Shown here: piece by piece, positions 54,537 to 63,722 of the stretch | Layout of the letters: each line of letters begins with the position of its first letter | How positions within the stretch are numbered: the stretch's first letter is position 1 | Origin: Vibrio sp. D404a | GTDB lineage: Bacteria > Pseudomonadota > Gammaproteobacteria > Enterobacterales > Vibrionaceae | Direction of reading: 5' to 3' | Assembly: GCF_030248535.1 (NCBI RefSeq) | Contig: NZ_JAHGAJ010000003.1 | Location: 62,001 to 126,000, forward strand | DNA: 64,000 nucleotides | Translations under genes and position numbers: made by a program | Notes under the pieces: model-generated | Seen by the model: only the letters and a program-made list of their open reading frames with translations | The model's database searches: none | Told to the model about the DNA's origin: nothing

Positions 54537-55274
54537 ATGAAACACAGTTTTGTCTTATTGGTTGCTATTCTCATCTCGGCTTGCTCAAACGCGCCTGTGT
54601 CCTATTCAAATGACAGCCAATCTGATCTAGTAGTGATCATTCATGGGCTAACCAAAAGCGGGCGCTCAATGAGCGAACTTAATCAAGGCTTGTTAAATGC
54701 AGGCTATCAAACTTGTGTTCTTGATTATTCTTCGATTGGCGTAACCATGGGTGAACTCATAGAGGAGACTGACAAGCAAATTAATCAATGCATACAAGGT
54801 GCAAACGTGGTTCATCTGGTTGGTCATTCTCTTGGTGGGCTATTGATTCGCTACCACCTACAAGCAGATGATGCGTTGGAGCAACAAGGAAAACTCGGGC
54901 ATGTAGTCATGATAGGCACACCAAATCACGGTAGCGAAGTTGCCGATCATTATACGAATAAATTCTGGTCAAGCTGGTTCGGTGAAGTTCCGCAAGCTCT
55001 AGTGACTAGTGAGAGTGGCTTTGCTAACGGGCTCAACGAGCCAACATATGATTTTGGTGTAATAGCTGGCATCAAACCATTTATGATGACCGATGCCCTC
55101 TTCCAAAAAACTAACGATGGATTAGTCAGCGTTGAATCGACAAAACTAACAAACATGCATGATTTTATCGAACTAGAAATCAATCACATGCGACTCCGCG
55201 ACGATCCAGAGGCCATTCATCAAGTTGTGCATTATCTTGATAACGGAGAGTTTGACCACAACGTTGTGCATTGA
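54537..55274 (+). CDS. Alpha/beta-hydrolase lipoprotein (lipase/esterase-like)
   Basis: A 245-residue protein with a lipobox (LISAC, Cys16), oxyanion-region HG at 36-37 (VVIIHGLTKSG) and the nucleophile elbow VGHSLGG (Ser98). A His in ELEINHMRLR near the C-terminus is a good catalytic-His candidate. Related proteins are PGAP1-like or triacylglycerol lipase-like hydrolases anchored to a membrane. The substrate is unknown. Confidence 0.87.
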   Translation: MKHSFVLLVAILISACSNAPVSYSNDSQSDLVVIIHGLTKSGRSMSELNQGLLNAGYQTCVLDYSSIGVTMGELIEETDKQINQCIQGANVVHLVGHSLGGLLIRYHLQADDALEQQGKLGHVVMIGTPNHGSEVADHYTNKFWSSWFGEVPQALVTSESGFANGLNEPTYDFGVIAGIKPFMMTDALFQKTNDGLVSVESTKLTNMHDFIELEINHMRLRDDPEAIHQVVHYLDNGEFDHNVVH

Positions 55275-55386
55275 GTCAGCAGACCGGCGTCAACAAGGGT
55301 AAATAAACTCTGCGCCTACTTGTATTAGATCTAACACTTCGCTCTAAAGTAAGTGGATAGAAAGTCTATTTACCCTTTTAATCGGC

Positions 55387-55935
55387 TCAATCTACAAGTT
55401 TAAACTCACTAAACTTGGCGAAATTTGGGCTATTTTTGCGGCCACTAAATGTGTACAACATGACGCCTTTCTCATCATTCAAAAATGCGTCTACAGTTCC
55501 AATTTTCTGCCATAACGCTTCACTACTTTCTCGAAAGTAAGTGCTTATCGTGCCACCGCTTTTTTCTACTTTTACGGATACCGTTTGTCCAGCAAACGAT
55601 AAACGCTCTTTGATTTCCGGGTAACCGCTCTTTTCTACAACAAAAACCAACGAGCGTTCACCCATAAACATCTCTTTGCTGATTTTTACGTAGTTATCGT
55701 TGTCCCAATATATACCAAGGCCTGCTTGCTCAAACGGCAATGTTGGGTTTAAGTCAATAGCTACTTCCGCTTGGTAATCACTGCTCGATACGGGGTGGAC
55801 AAACATATTGTCGACCTCGCCAGAGCTTGCCCCGAAAATATTCCCTTCCTGAACTTGGAGAGTAAGAACCCCTTTGTCTAGCGACCATTGCTTTGGGTTT
55901 TCATTTCGAATCTGCCAGTCATTTAGATTGTTCAT
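55387..55935 (-). CDS. DUF1349 (concanavalin-like) protein
   Basis: A 182-residue protein with the DUF1349 pattern of a beta-sandwich (DWQIRNENPKQWSLDKGVLTLQ near the start, then EQAGLGIYWDNDNYVKISKEM). It has no signal peptide. It is 16 bp downstream of the radical SAM gene on the same strand, so they are probably cotranscribed. The role is not established; carbohydrate binding is possible by fold. Confidence 0.82.
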   Translation of the reverse strand: MNNLNDWQIRNENPKQWSLDKGVLTLQVQEGNIFGASSGEVDNMFVHPVSSSDYQAEVAIDLNPTLPFEQAGLGIYWDNDNYVKISKEMFMGERSLVFVVEKSGYPEIKERLSFAGQTVSVKVEKSGGTISTYFRESSEALWQKIGTVDAFLNDEKGVMLYTFSGRKNSPNFAKFSEFKLVD

Positions 55936-55951
55936 TCGTTATTTCTCATTG

Positions 55952-56980
55952 TTAGATCATACGTTGGCGAAGTTGGTAAAATATATCTTCAAGTGTCGCG
56001 AAGCTTTGATGTTGAATGCGTTCGAGCTCACGATTTACTGTGTCATACATCAGTCGATTATTCATATCATTCAAAGTGGCGTAATAATGTGTGCGGCGAC
56101 CCAAAATAAAGTTGTTTTGGTCCGCCTCGCTCATCATCATGAACTGAACAATTGTTTGCAGGAAAGACGCCTTATCATTTGGTAGGCGACCATTAAGTTC
56201 CATCAATAAATTGATACCGTGGTAGTTCCCGTAGTTGCTGGTAACGCCATCCAGATGACTTATCAGCTGATATTGCTCTTCCAGCATTTCCTTTTCACTA
56301 AGTGGTGTGAATTGGCCATTTTGCACAAGCTCATCCAGTTCGGTTCCAGACTTTACTGCCAAAGACAAGATTCGTATTTCATCCGGGTTAATTTTATTAA
56401 GAAGCGCCGCTGTTTCAGTGATATGTTGCGTCGACAACTCTTTACCCCCAAGCCCAAGAATAATAAACGTCATCATCTTCATACCGGCTTGCTTTGCATA
56501 TTCAGCTGATTTGATTATCGATTTAGGGGTGATCCCTTTTTTCATTTTTTGCAGAACGTCGATAGACCCAGATTCCATGCCACAATAAAGCATATTTAAG
56601 CCAGCCTCACAGATAGCTTTCATTTCAGCAGGTGACTTCTTAGTCATCGTCTGTGCTCGCCCATAAGAACTGATTTGCTTGAGTTCAGGAAAGGCCTTCT
56701 TCAATGTGTAGAGCACATCCAGAAGATCTTGAGTATCCATCGCAAAAGAGTCCCCATCTTGTAAAAAACAGGTTTCAAATGTACGACCCTTATAAAATGC
56801 TTTCGCTGCCCATATATCACGTTTAATGTCCTCAACAGGGCGAATCGAAAACTCCATCCCTTCGAAGAGCGTGCAAAACTTGCATTTATTCCAAGGGCAA
56901 CCTTGTGTCGTTCTAATTAACAGGCTGTCAGCTTCAGAAGGCGGACGTATTGGGCCTTGTTGAAATTGTACTTGTGACAT
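55952..56980 (-). CDS. Radical SAM protein
   Basis: A 342-residue protein with an iron-sulfur motif C28-x4-C33-x2-C36 (TQGCPWNKCKFC), followed by the GGxM-like and barrel features of the radical SAM family (LQDGDSFAM, YCGMESGS, FIILGLGG). The one-residue wider first spacing is typical of the group annotated as coproporphyrinogen-oxidase-like proteins of unknown substrate. It heads a two-gene transcript with the DUF1349 gene. Confidence 0.88.
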   Translation of the reverse strand: MSQVQFQQGPIRPPSEADSLLIRTTQGCPWNKCKFCTLFEGMEFSIRPVEDIKRDIWAAKAFYKGRTFETCFLQDGDSFAMDTQDLLDVLYTLKKAFPELKQISSYGRAQTMTKKSPAEMKAICEAGLNMLYCGMESGSIDVLQKMKKGITPKSIIKSAEYAKQAGMKMMTFIILGLGGKELSTQHITETAALLNKINPDEIRILSLAVKSGTELDELVQNGQFTPLSEKEMLEEQYQLISHLDGVTSNYGNYHGINLLMELNGRLPNDKASFLQTIVQFMMMSEADQNNFILGRRTHYYATLNDMNNRLMYDTVNRELERIQHQSFATLEDIFYQLRQRMI

Positions 56981-57408
56981 GACTTCTCAATCCAATCAAT
57001 GAAATTAATCAGCGCATGCTACGTGAATTTGGTTCCGACAAAAACGAGGTGGCATTTGATTCATTATCAAATTTAAATAGACAATCAACTGAGCAATGCA
57101 CTGCTCATAACAGGGTAAAGTTTGATTGTTGCCAGTATTCCTCATCTAATGCTGTGTTATCTAACAGCTTGTATGGATTTTATCGATTGGCAGCTTTGTG
57201 AATAATCGAATAGCCCCTAATTATCCTCATTATTGATCCTCACTGGTAACGAAAAGTCATCCGTTTTAATCAGTTACAATACCAAGACCAGACTACTGAG
57301 ATATACTAAACATAGGTGGATTGACTGCGTAATGACTAAAATGACTTACAGTTAAACCATATTGAATTTTGATCCAGTCACCCTATTTCCCAGTGCCTAG
57401 GAGGCCGC
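56981..57408. other. 428-bp divergent region, no gene seen
   Basis: No supported gene. It separates the radical SAM gene from the DUF2391-like membrane protein and ends in TAGGAGG before the GTG start. No clear operator was noticed. Confidence 0.4.
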
Positions 57409-57804
57409 GTGTCAAAGAGCTTTAACCTTGAGGATGCAGGACAAATTTTTGTTGGTGCATTTGCTCTCGCGGTGCCTATCTCGTTTTCAGAAGAAGCCTG
57501 GCAATTGGGGGAAAGTTTACCAACAGCCAATCTTGCTCTGCTTTTTCTGCTGTCGTGCCTGTTTCTATCGATTTATGCTTTTGAGAGCGTTTACCAAAGG
57601 AATATTGGTGGGAGAGTCATTGAGTTTGTATCACGCATCGCGATTGCTTATATATTGACAATAATGGTCGTCGCTTTGGTTTTGCTCTGTATAGATAAGC
57701 TTCCAGTGCTTGATTCTCCGTTGGTCGCTTTAAAACGAGTTATCGTCATCGCTATGCCAGCGTCAATGGGCGCTATTATTGTTGATGGTTTTGATAAGGA
57801 ATAA
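57409..57804 (+). CDS. Small integral membrane protein (DUF2391/TIGR02587-like)
   Basis: A 131-residue protein with four hydrophobic segments and the family beginning NLEDAGQIFVGAFALAVPISFSEEAWQLG. Start GTG 57409 is supported by TAGGAGG 5 nt upstream. The function is unknown. It converges with the EAL-domain gene. Confidence 0.8.
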   Translation: MSKSFNLEDAGQIFVGAFALAVPISFSEEAWQLGESLPTANLALLFLLSCLFLSIYAFESVYQRNIGGRVIEFVSRIAIAYILTIMVVALVLLCIDKLPVLDSPLVALKRVIVIAMPASMGAIIVDGFDKE

Positions 57805-57891
57805 CTCAGGTTTCGACGATCTATCTGCACCGCCTAAAGACTCCTTATTAGTTCTTTGATCGCACAGGCATGCTCGGAATGTCTATAGGCT

Positions 57892-59322
57892 TTACGCAAC
57901 TCTTAATGTATTAACGAGCTTTTTCGGGTGAGAAAAATGTAAGCCTTGTAAACATACATGAGCCTTTTTAGGCACATATTTAGCCTGTAATTCTTCCTCG
58001 ATGCCGCATACCACTAACGTAAAGTTAACTTGCTCAGATAAGCGAAACATAAATCTTAAAAACTCATTGCTCACAGGGTCCTTGCCCATATTCATTGCAA
58101 AATGACCGTCTATCTTTACTACGTCAAAAAGTCCCTTATTTAAAAGGTCGTAGTTAGTATAACCCGTACCGAAATCATCTATCGCGAGGCGGCACCCTAA
58201 GCGTTTCAAGCTTTGAAGATTATCTTGTACATGCTTTTGAGAAATAGCTTCGCTGTGTTCAACTAACTCAAAAATTAACTTTTTACGAACTTCTGGGCAA
58301 TGTTTGGTAAGGCTGAAAATATCGTTATAAAATGAAGTCATCGCAAGGTCGGACATTGCAATGTTGATACTATAATCCCATTGGCCTTGTTCATCTTTTC
58401 TGGCTAATTCAACGACTTTTCTAATGATCATAAGAGTCAATGAATAGTGAATATGTGGAGTATCACTAAGCAACGACATATAGCTTTCTGGCTCAATATG
58501 CCCACGTTTCCGCCATACAAGCAAAACTTCACGAATACACTCTCTATCATGATTCATACTGTGAACAATAGGTTGATATGCGAGCTCGAAGTTAGCCCCA
58601 CCATCTCGAATGTCCCTTTGTAAATCTTGCAGCATATGACGTTTACGTAAATTCCTTTGATAGTCCTTTTCACTATGGATATACAAGCCATCTTGGTTTT
58701 GAATTGCACGCAAGATCCCATAACTAATGCGTCTAAAGAGACGATCTGGTTTGGCAATATCATAAGTGCTTGAAAAATGTAACGTCGTTACCGAGTAATC
58801 AAACGGCATTTTCTTACTATTGATAACCATTTGGTTCGGCAAGGCGGCTCTTACTTGTTGTTGATGCTCAACCTGCTGTTTGTTATTCAAAGAGACTTCA
58901 GAAGCAAAGATCATCACGATGTATCTATCGTCATAGAGCCCAATCAAGCTAGGCTTTAAGTCACCACTTAATTGACTATGTAACTTTTGCTTAATGTTCA
59001 TAGACGTTTGTTGATCAAAATAGCGGTAAAAGTCGCCGTTACGCCCAACACAAACAACATGAGCGGTGTAATACACTTCGCCTTTTTTTGCCTCAAGGTT
59101 CGCCATTTTTTGTTGAATGTAATAAATGTTAGGGATGTTGCTCTCTTCACATATAAATTTTGCTTGTTCTAGCTTATGTTTCTCGCGCTCTAATCGGTTC
59201 AGTGCGTAATTATGCTTCTTACTTTGGCGAGCATTGTAGAGCGTCGCGAGTACAACGATCCCAATCATAATGACTATCACACTGGTTGTAATTGGAGAAA
59301 GTGGAATGGTCTCAATATCCAT
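57892..59322 (-). CDS. Membrane-anchored protein with degenerate EAL domain
   Basis: A 476-residue protein with a membrane helix at ~12-30, a linker region of ~200 residues possibly holding a degenerate GGDEF-like fold, and an EAL domain from ~240. EAL is replaced by E265-V-L. Asn320, Glu352, Asp382-Asp383 (IDDFGTGY), Lys403 (VVKID) and Gln459 are kept. The Glu of the usual AEGVE motif, which is essential for catalysis in characterised EAL enzymes, is Cys439 (VVCGIEEE). It is probably a cyclic di-GMP-binding or scaffold protein without phosphodiesterase activity. Confidence 0.88.
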   Translation of the reverse strand: MDIETIPLSPITTSVIVIMIGIVVLATLYNARQSKKHNYALNRLEREKHKLEQAKFICEESNIPNIYYIQQKMANLEAKKGEVYYTAHVVCVGRNGDFYRYFDQQTSMNIKQKLHSQLSGDLKPSLIGLYDDRYIVMIFASEVSLNNKQQVEHQQQVRAALPNQMVINSKKMPFDYSVTTLHFSSTYDIAKPDRLFRRISYGILRAIQNQDGLYIHSEKDYQRNLRKRHMLQDLQRDIRDGGANFELAYQPIVHSMNHDRECIREVLLVWRKRGHIEPESYMSLLSDTPHIHYSLTLMIIRKVVELARKDEQGQWDYSINIAMSDLAMTSFYNDIFSLTKHCPEVRKKLIFELVEHSEAISQKHVQDNLQSLKRLGCRLAIDDFGTGYTNYDLLNKGLFDVVKIDGHFAMNMGKDPVSNEFLRFMFRLSEQVNFTLVVCGIEEELQAKYVPKKAHVCLQGLHFSHPKKLVNTLRVA

Positions 59323-60072
59323 ACGTCATACTCAAGTAAGAAAACAAAAGCAAAACATACCTATCCAAAACATGAATATCAACGAGCTGACGCCGAACAA
59401 TGTATGTAAACAGCTTCAACCAACGCTAAAAATAGAGTATTAACACCATTCATACACAAATGAAATCGATTACATACAACAGCAATTCAATAAAGGTCCT
59501 TTCTACAGATATTATTAACTTGGACATAGTTTACCCTGGCCAACGCCTCGACTAAAAAATCATACCAAGTGCATATTTATATAAAACCACTTTGTATCAG
59601 CTTCTAATAATCGCTCACGCTAAGTAGTTATATGAGGAATCCAATCAATCCATCCATAATAAAAATGAATATCTAACCAGTCACCTTTGTTGAAAAAACG
59701 AAAGAACAATAACCACAAGGTGTAAATTTATGTAAACAAATTAGAAAATGTGACCAACATCAAGAGTTAAAATGCAGCAAGTTGAGTATTGGTATGAACC
59801 CAACCCAATCTTTTACATCTAGCTGGATCGACCAATTTCTGTGACGCACCTCTAAATTATAAAATAATAACAATATCAGTTATGAGACGAGCTCTTATAA
59901 GAACCAATCCAGAAAATATGCGGACGGTCTATCAATCAAGATCCTCCGAAACTGTCGTAAATACGACCTACATAATTTTCATCTGAGTTCATGATAATGA
60001 CAGTACTGTATTGTTTAGTCTCGTGCTTAGGTTGCAATAACCGCATGTCCCACTATCTGATTACCCTGCCAT
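59323..60072. other. 750-bp AT-rich intergenic region
   Basis: No supported gene or RNA is seen. A 24-codon frame at 59371 lacks a ribosome binding site. It separates the upstream end of the EAL gene from the LysR gene's 3' end. Confidence 0.4.
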
Positions 60073-60981
60073 TTAGAATGTGCCCTTCAATATCGATTCA
60101 ATCTCTCTTACTAACCACGAGTTTAAGGCGAAATCTTTTGTTTGGTGCAGGTCGTAGGCGTAGATATCCATGTTGTATTCTGGTGAGTTATGAATTGATT
60201 CCACAGAAGTAATACCCGCAGGAAGTGGATCAGCTGAACGAACCATAGGAAAAATGGCATCCGAGTTACGGATGGCTTCAAAGTTCACTAACGGTGAGTC
60301 TGACTTCAAAATGACATTGGGTACATAGCCTGCTCGAATGAAAGTTTGCTCTGCAGTTTCATGTCGACTTCGCCAATCAGGGGTTCGTATCAGTGCTAAT
60401 GGATAGCGCGCAAGGTCACTCAGTTCAATCGAGGTAAGTTTCGTCAATGGATGCCTTTCACGAACACAAACGACATATTGGCTTTTTGGCATTAGCTTCT
60501 GTCTTATTTGTTTTGAGTAACTCTCTGGACCGTAATCCAAAGCAACATGCACTTTTCTCGACAATAGCCCAGACTCTACCTGCCATGTCCAATCCATGAT
60601 TTCAAATTGAGCGTTGGGTGCTCTTTCGCTCAGTTCTCGATAAAGTTTGACTCCAATTGAGTTAGTTAGTGCGTTAGTTAAGCTTATCGATACTTTCCCA
60701 TTGTAATGCTGAGGCTCAAAGCTTTGTGGCGCTTGAAACAAGCTGTCAATCTGTTCAACGAGAGCAGGAAGGGATTTTTCTATTTCCAAACAACGCTCTG
60801 TAGGCACTAGACCATACCGCTCCCTAACAAATAACGGATCATCAAACGAATCACGTAGACGACTCAATGCGTGGCTCACCGCAGATTGACTAAGATTTAG
60901 TACCTCTGATGCTTGGCGAGTGTTTTGAGTATCTATCAAAACACGTAACACCTTTAATAGATTGTAATCGAACGATTTCAT
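60073..60981 (-). CDS. LysR-family regulator divergent from the outer-membrane/DUF1254 genes
   Basis: A 302-residue protein with a LysR N-domain (FDYNLLKVLRVLIDTQNTRQASEVLNLSQSAVSHALSRL) of the NodD/PecT-like group and a LysR effector domain. It is divergent from the gene at 61133 across 151 bp and is probably its regulator. Confidence 0.9.
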   Translation of the reverse strand: MKSFDYNLLKVLRVLIDTQNTRQASEVLNLSQSAVSHALSRLRDSFDDPLFVRERYGLVPTERCLEIEKSLPALVEQIDSLFQAPQSFEPQHYNGKVSISLTNALTNSIGVKLYRELSERAPNAQFEIMDWTWQVESGLLSRKVHVALDYGPESYSKQIRQKLMPKSQYVVCVRERHPLTKLTSIELSDLARYPLALIRTPDWRSRHETAEQTFIRAGYVPNVILKSDSPLVNFEAIRNSDAIFPMVRSADPLPAGITSVESIHNSPEYNMDIYAYDLHQTKDFALNSWLVREIESILKGTF

Positions 60982-61132
60982 AATCAGCTTCCTTCAAACG
61001 GTAGTGCTTACATGATAGCGCCTAGATATTAATACAGTTAATTTCTAAACCTCAAGAGCTTCACTTCTGAACATATTTCAACTTTCTTAAGATACCTCCA
61101 TCACTTCAATGATCTTTAGGAAAGCAGCTCAA

Positions 61133-61921
61133 ATGTTCCAAACACAACGACTTCCTTTATCACTACTTATGTTGACTGCATCACCATTCGTCTTTGCAGA
61201 TAACCACAACAATCAAGGCACGGAAGCCGTTCAAGATATGTCAGATCCTCTGGCCGTTTATACGCAAGTCGGCATGGGTTATACAGACAAAGGCCTCAAC
61301 TTAAAACTTGGGCAAACCTTTGATACAGGCAGCGATACAACAATGGGTATGCACGTACTAGAGCTAAAAGGCGGCTATGGTGATGCACTCGGCGCGCGTG
61401 ACTATGCCGACGATAGTATTGATAGCCTTCGCCTACGCCGATTTGGTGTGGATCTAACGAATGGACGCGGTTCTCAGGTTGACTTCAATTACGATTTCGA
61501 TAATGAAGCCGGCTCGCTTTCTTACAGCTTCATCCAAGCGATACCTGCTCTAGGCCCACTTCAGCTTTACCCTCTTGTAGGAGTCGGTGCTGCTTTCGCC
61601 AACAACGCGATTGGCGACAATGGCGAGACGATTAGCGGTTACACCGTACCAGGAACATTCGCAGTCGTTGGTGCATACGGCAAATTGACGCTCACCGACA
61701 ACATTTGGCTGAACTACAACCCAATGTACATGAGCACCCTATCTGGTTCTGATATCTACAAAGAGCATGCCTTTGCAGATAACGACAGCATTCTCGCTCA
61801 TGAATTTGCCGCCTCATATCAGATTAACCCTCGCTTAAACGTTCGATACTTTGCGCAATGGAACGAAGAATTGAGCTACCGAGATGGTTCACACATTGTC
61901 GAATTTAACTACCAGCTATAA
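61133..61921 (+). CDS. Exported outer-membrane-like protein, unknown function
   Basis: A 262-residue protein with a signal peptide (MFQTQRLPLSLLMLTASPFV, cleavage near FA-DN). The mature sequence alternates like an outer-membrane beta-barrel, ends in VEFNYQL, and has repeated Y.NYNF- or YDFD-like strands. No family recognised. ATG 61133 with AGGAAA 9 nt upstream is chosen over ATG 61109. The next gene starts 22 bp beyond its stop and encodes an exported DUF1254 protein. Confidence 0.7.
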   Translation: MFQTQRLPLSLLMLTASPFVFADNHNNQGTEAVQDMSDPLAVYTQVGMGYTDKGLNLKLGQTFDTGSDTTMGMHVLELKGGYGDALGARDYADDSIDSLRLRRFGVDLTNGRGSQVDFNYDFDNEAGSLSYSFIQAIPALGPLQLYPLVGVGAAFANNAIGDNGETISGYTVPGTFAVVGAYGKLTLTDNIWLNYNPMYMSTLSGSDIYKEHAFADNDSILAHEFAASYQINPRLNVRYFAQWNEELSYRDGSHIVEFNYQL

Positions 61922-61943
61922 CAATTTCAAAAAGGTAAACAGT

Positions 61944-63035
61944 ATGAAAAAAACAACACTGGCATTATCGATTGCCCTACTTTCATCGTCAGCTTTCGCT
62001 TCTGTACCTGCTAACGACGTAATCAAACAGATTGATTCATCGAACTGGACGGTCAATCCACTGGATTACGGTATGACGGCAATGGAATATCAACGCAAAG
62101 AAGGCGATATCTTTGCGTTAAACATGCTGAAGCGCGGTGAAATCAACAAGTTCATTCACTTCACTGGCATTTCTCAGGCAGCTGATACCTGGGTGGTAAC
62201 GCCAAATGTAGATAACATTTACTCTCTTGCTATCATTGACGTTCGCGATGGATTCACCATTGAAGTCCCAGAGATGGGCGATCGTTTTATGTCTCTTCAC
62301 ATCCAAGATCAAAACCACACATTCGTAGAATATACGTGGGAGCCTGGTGTTTATGAGTACAAAGCAGGAGAAATCGAGACCGACTACGTATACGTGGGTA
62401 TTCGTACTGGTACTGATGCAACAGCTGATGACATTGCATTCGTAACCGAGCAGCTTCAGCCAAACATGAAGATTACGTCAAATTCAGCCATTCCTTACAA
62501 AAGCGATACAAAAGAATCAGATATTCTAGAATTGCGTGAAGCACTGCTAACTGAATGGGGCAACCTGCCAGACATGTTTGATTCGGTGCAATTCGATATC
62601 AACAACGTATCTGATTGGGAAAAGTGGACCTACACGATTGCTGGTTCATGGGGCTTAAGCCCAGAGTCAACGGCGATGTACGCATCATGGGCACCAGAGA
62701 ACACCAAAGCAAACACCTGCTACGAAGCGACTTTTGACAAAGTGCCTGCTGCTGCATTTAGCTCTCTAACCCTATACAACAATCAAAACTACTTGATGAC
62801 GGATGAACACAACGTAGTCAGCACAAGTCGTCCTGATTTTAAGAGTCATGGCGATGGTAGCTTCACGATTATCTTTGGTGACAGTAAATGCCAAGATATT
62901 GCAGAAGATCGCAATGTGAACTTTGCCCACACACCTGTTGACGAGTGGCGCGCTCAGATCCGCGCATACCGCCCAGATGTTGAAGCGATGGAGCAGTATC
63001 AATTACCAGAATTGAAAGAGCTGACACTGAACTAA
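61944..63035 (+). CDS. Exported DUF1254-family protein
   Basis: A 363-residue protein with a signal peptide (MKKTTLALSIALLSSSAFAS). The DUF1254 half includes NVDNIYSLAIIDVRDG and FMSLHIQDQNHT, and the C-terminal DUF1214-like half includes ASWAPEN and WRAQIRAYRP. These paired domains are widespread in proteobacteria and of unknown biochemical role. AAAGGTAAACAGT precedes the ATG. It forms an operon with the outer-membrane-like gene and ends at the terminator at 63088. Confidence 0.88.
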   Translation: MKKTTLALSIALLSSSAFASVPANDVIKQIDSSNWTVNPLDYGMTAMEYQRKEGDIFALNMLKRGEINKFIHFTGISQAADTWVVTPNVDNIYSLAIIDVRDGFTIEVPEMGDRFMSLHIQDQNHTFVEYTWEPGVYEYKAGEIETDYVYVGIRTGTDATADDIAFVTEQLQPNMKITSNSAIPYKSDTKESDILELREALLTEWGNLPDMFDSVQFDINNVSDWEKWTYTIAGSWGLSPESTAMYASWAPENTKANTCYEATFDKVPAAAFSSLTLYNNQNYLMTDEHNVVSTSRPDFKSHGDGSFTIIFGDSKCQDIAEDRNVNFAHTPVDEWRAQIRAYRPDVEAMEQYQLPELKELTLN

Positions 63036-63087
63036 CACTTGCTCGCATCTAATCGTTCGACCTTGTTGCGAACAGCACGCTAATACG

Positions 63088-63120
63088 GAAACGCCCAAAG
63101 TTATTAGCTTCGGGCGTTTC
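63088..63120. terminator. Bidirectional terminator
   Basis: GAAACGCCCAAAG and CTTCGGGCGTTTC form a 13-bp stem with one mismatch and a 7-nt loop, flanked by GGAA- and TTCT-rich sequence between converging genes. Confidence 0.82.
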
Positions 63121-63151
63121 TTCTAACAAACTGGTTTACGACAACCGAGCG

Positions 63152-63583
63152 TTAAAGTGTCATATGCAAAATCGGAAAAGGTTTTCCCATATCATCGAGT
63201 GGTGAACGTGATACAACTTTAAATCCCATATGCTGATAGAAACCTACCGCCTGTGGGTTTTGTTCGTTCACATCAACTTGGGTTGCGCCTAAATGCTCAA
63301 TAGCATATTGCAACAGCGCTTTACCCACTCCCTGCCCTCTTACGTTATCTAAAATGAATAACATCTCAATCTTTGATTCTTCAGTTCCCATGAACCCAAC
63401 AATAGAGCCGCTTTCATTTTTCCCACATCTTAACGTAACAGCAGGAAAGGCTTGTTCCATGATGATAGGCTTAAAAAACTCAATATCTTCTTCTGTTATG
63501 AAGTCATGAGTTGCTCGGACTGAATTTTCCCAAACATTAAGCATTTCAGCGTAATTTTCAGGACGCACATTTTCTATAATCAT
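63152..63583 (-). CDS. GNAT-family N-acetyltransferase
   Basis: A 143-residue protein with the acetyl-CoA loop (LFILDNVRGQGVGKALLQYA) and a C-terminal NPQAVGFYQHMGFKVVSRS motif. Substrate unknown; the pattern resembles YjaB-like members. Confidence 0.85.
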   Translation of the reverse strand: MIIENVRPENYAEMLNVWENSVRATHDFITEEDIEFFKPIIMEQAFPAVTLRCGKNESGSIVGFMGTEESKIEMLFILDNVRGQGVGKALLQYAIEHLGATQVDVNEQNPQAVGFYQHMGFKVVSRSPLDDMGKPFPILHMTL

Positions 63584-63722
63584 CGTATTTCTCTTGGGTT
63601 AACGGATATTAATGTGCAGCCGCGAACGTTAATTTTAACTGACGAAGTGTGCTGGCGTCTAATTAACACTAAACATAAGTAGCATCCGACCGATAGTTAG
63701 GGTGATACCTGAATGGCTCGGG

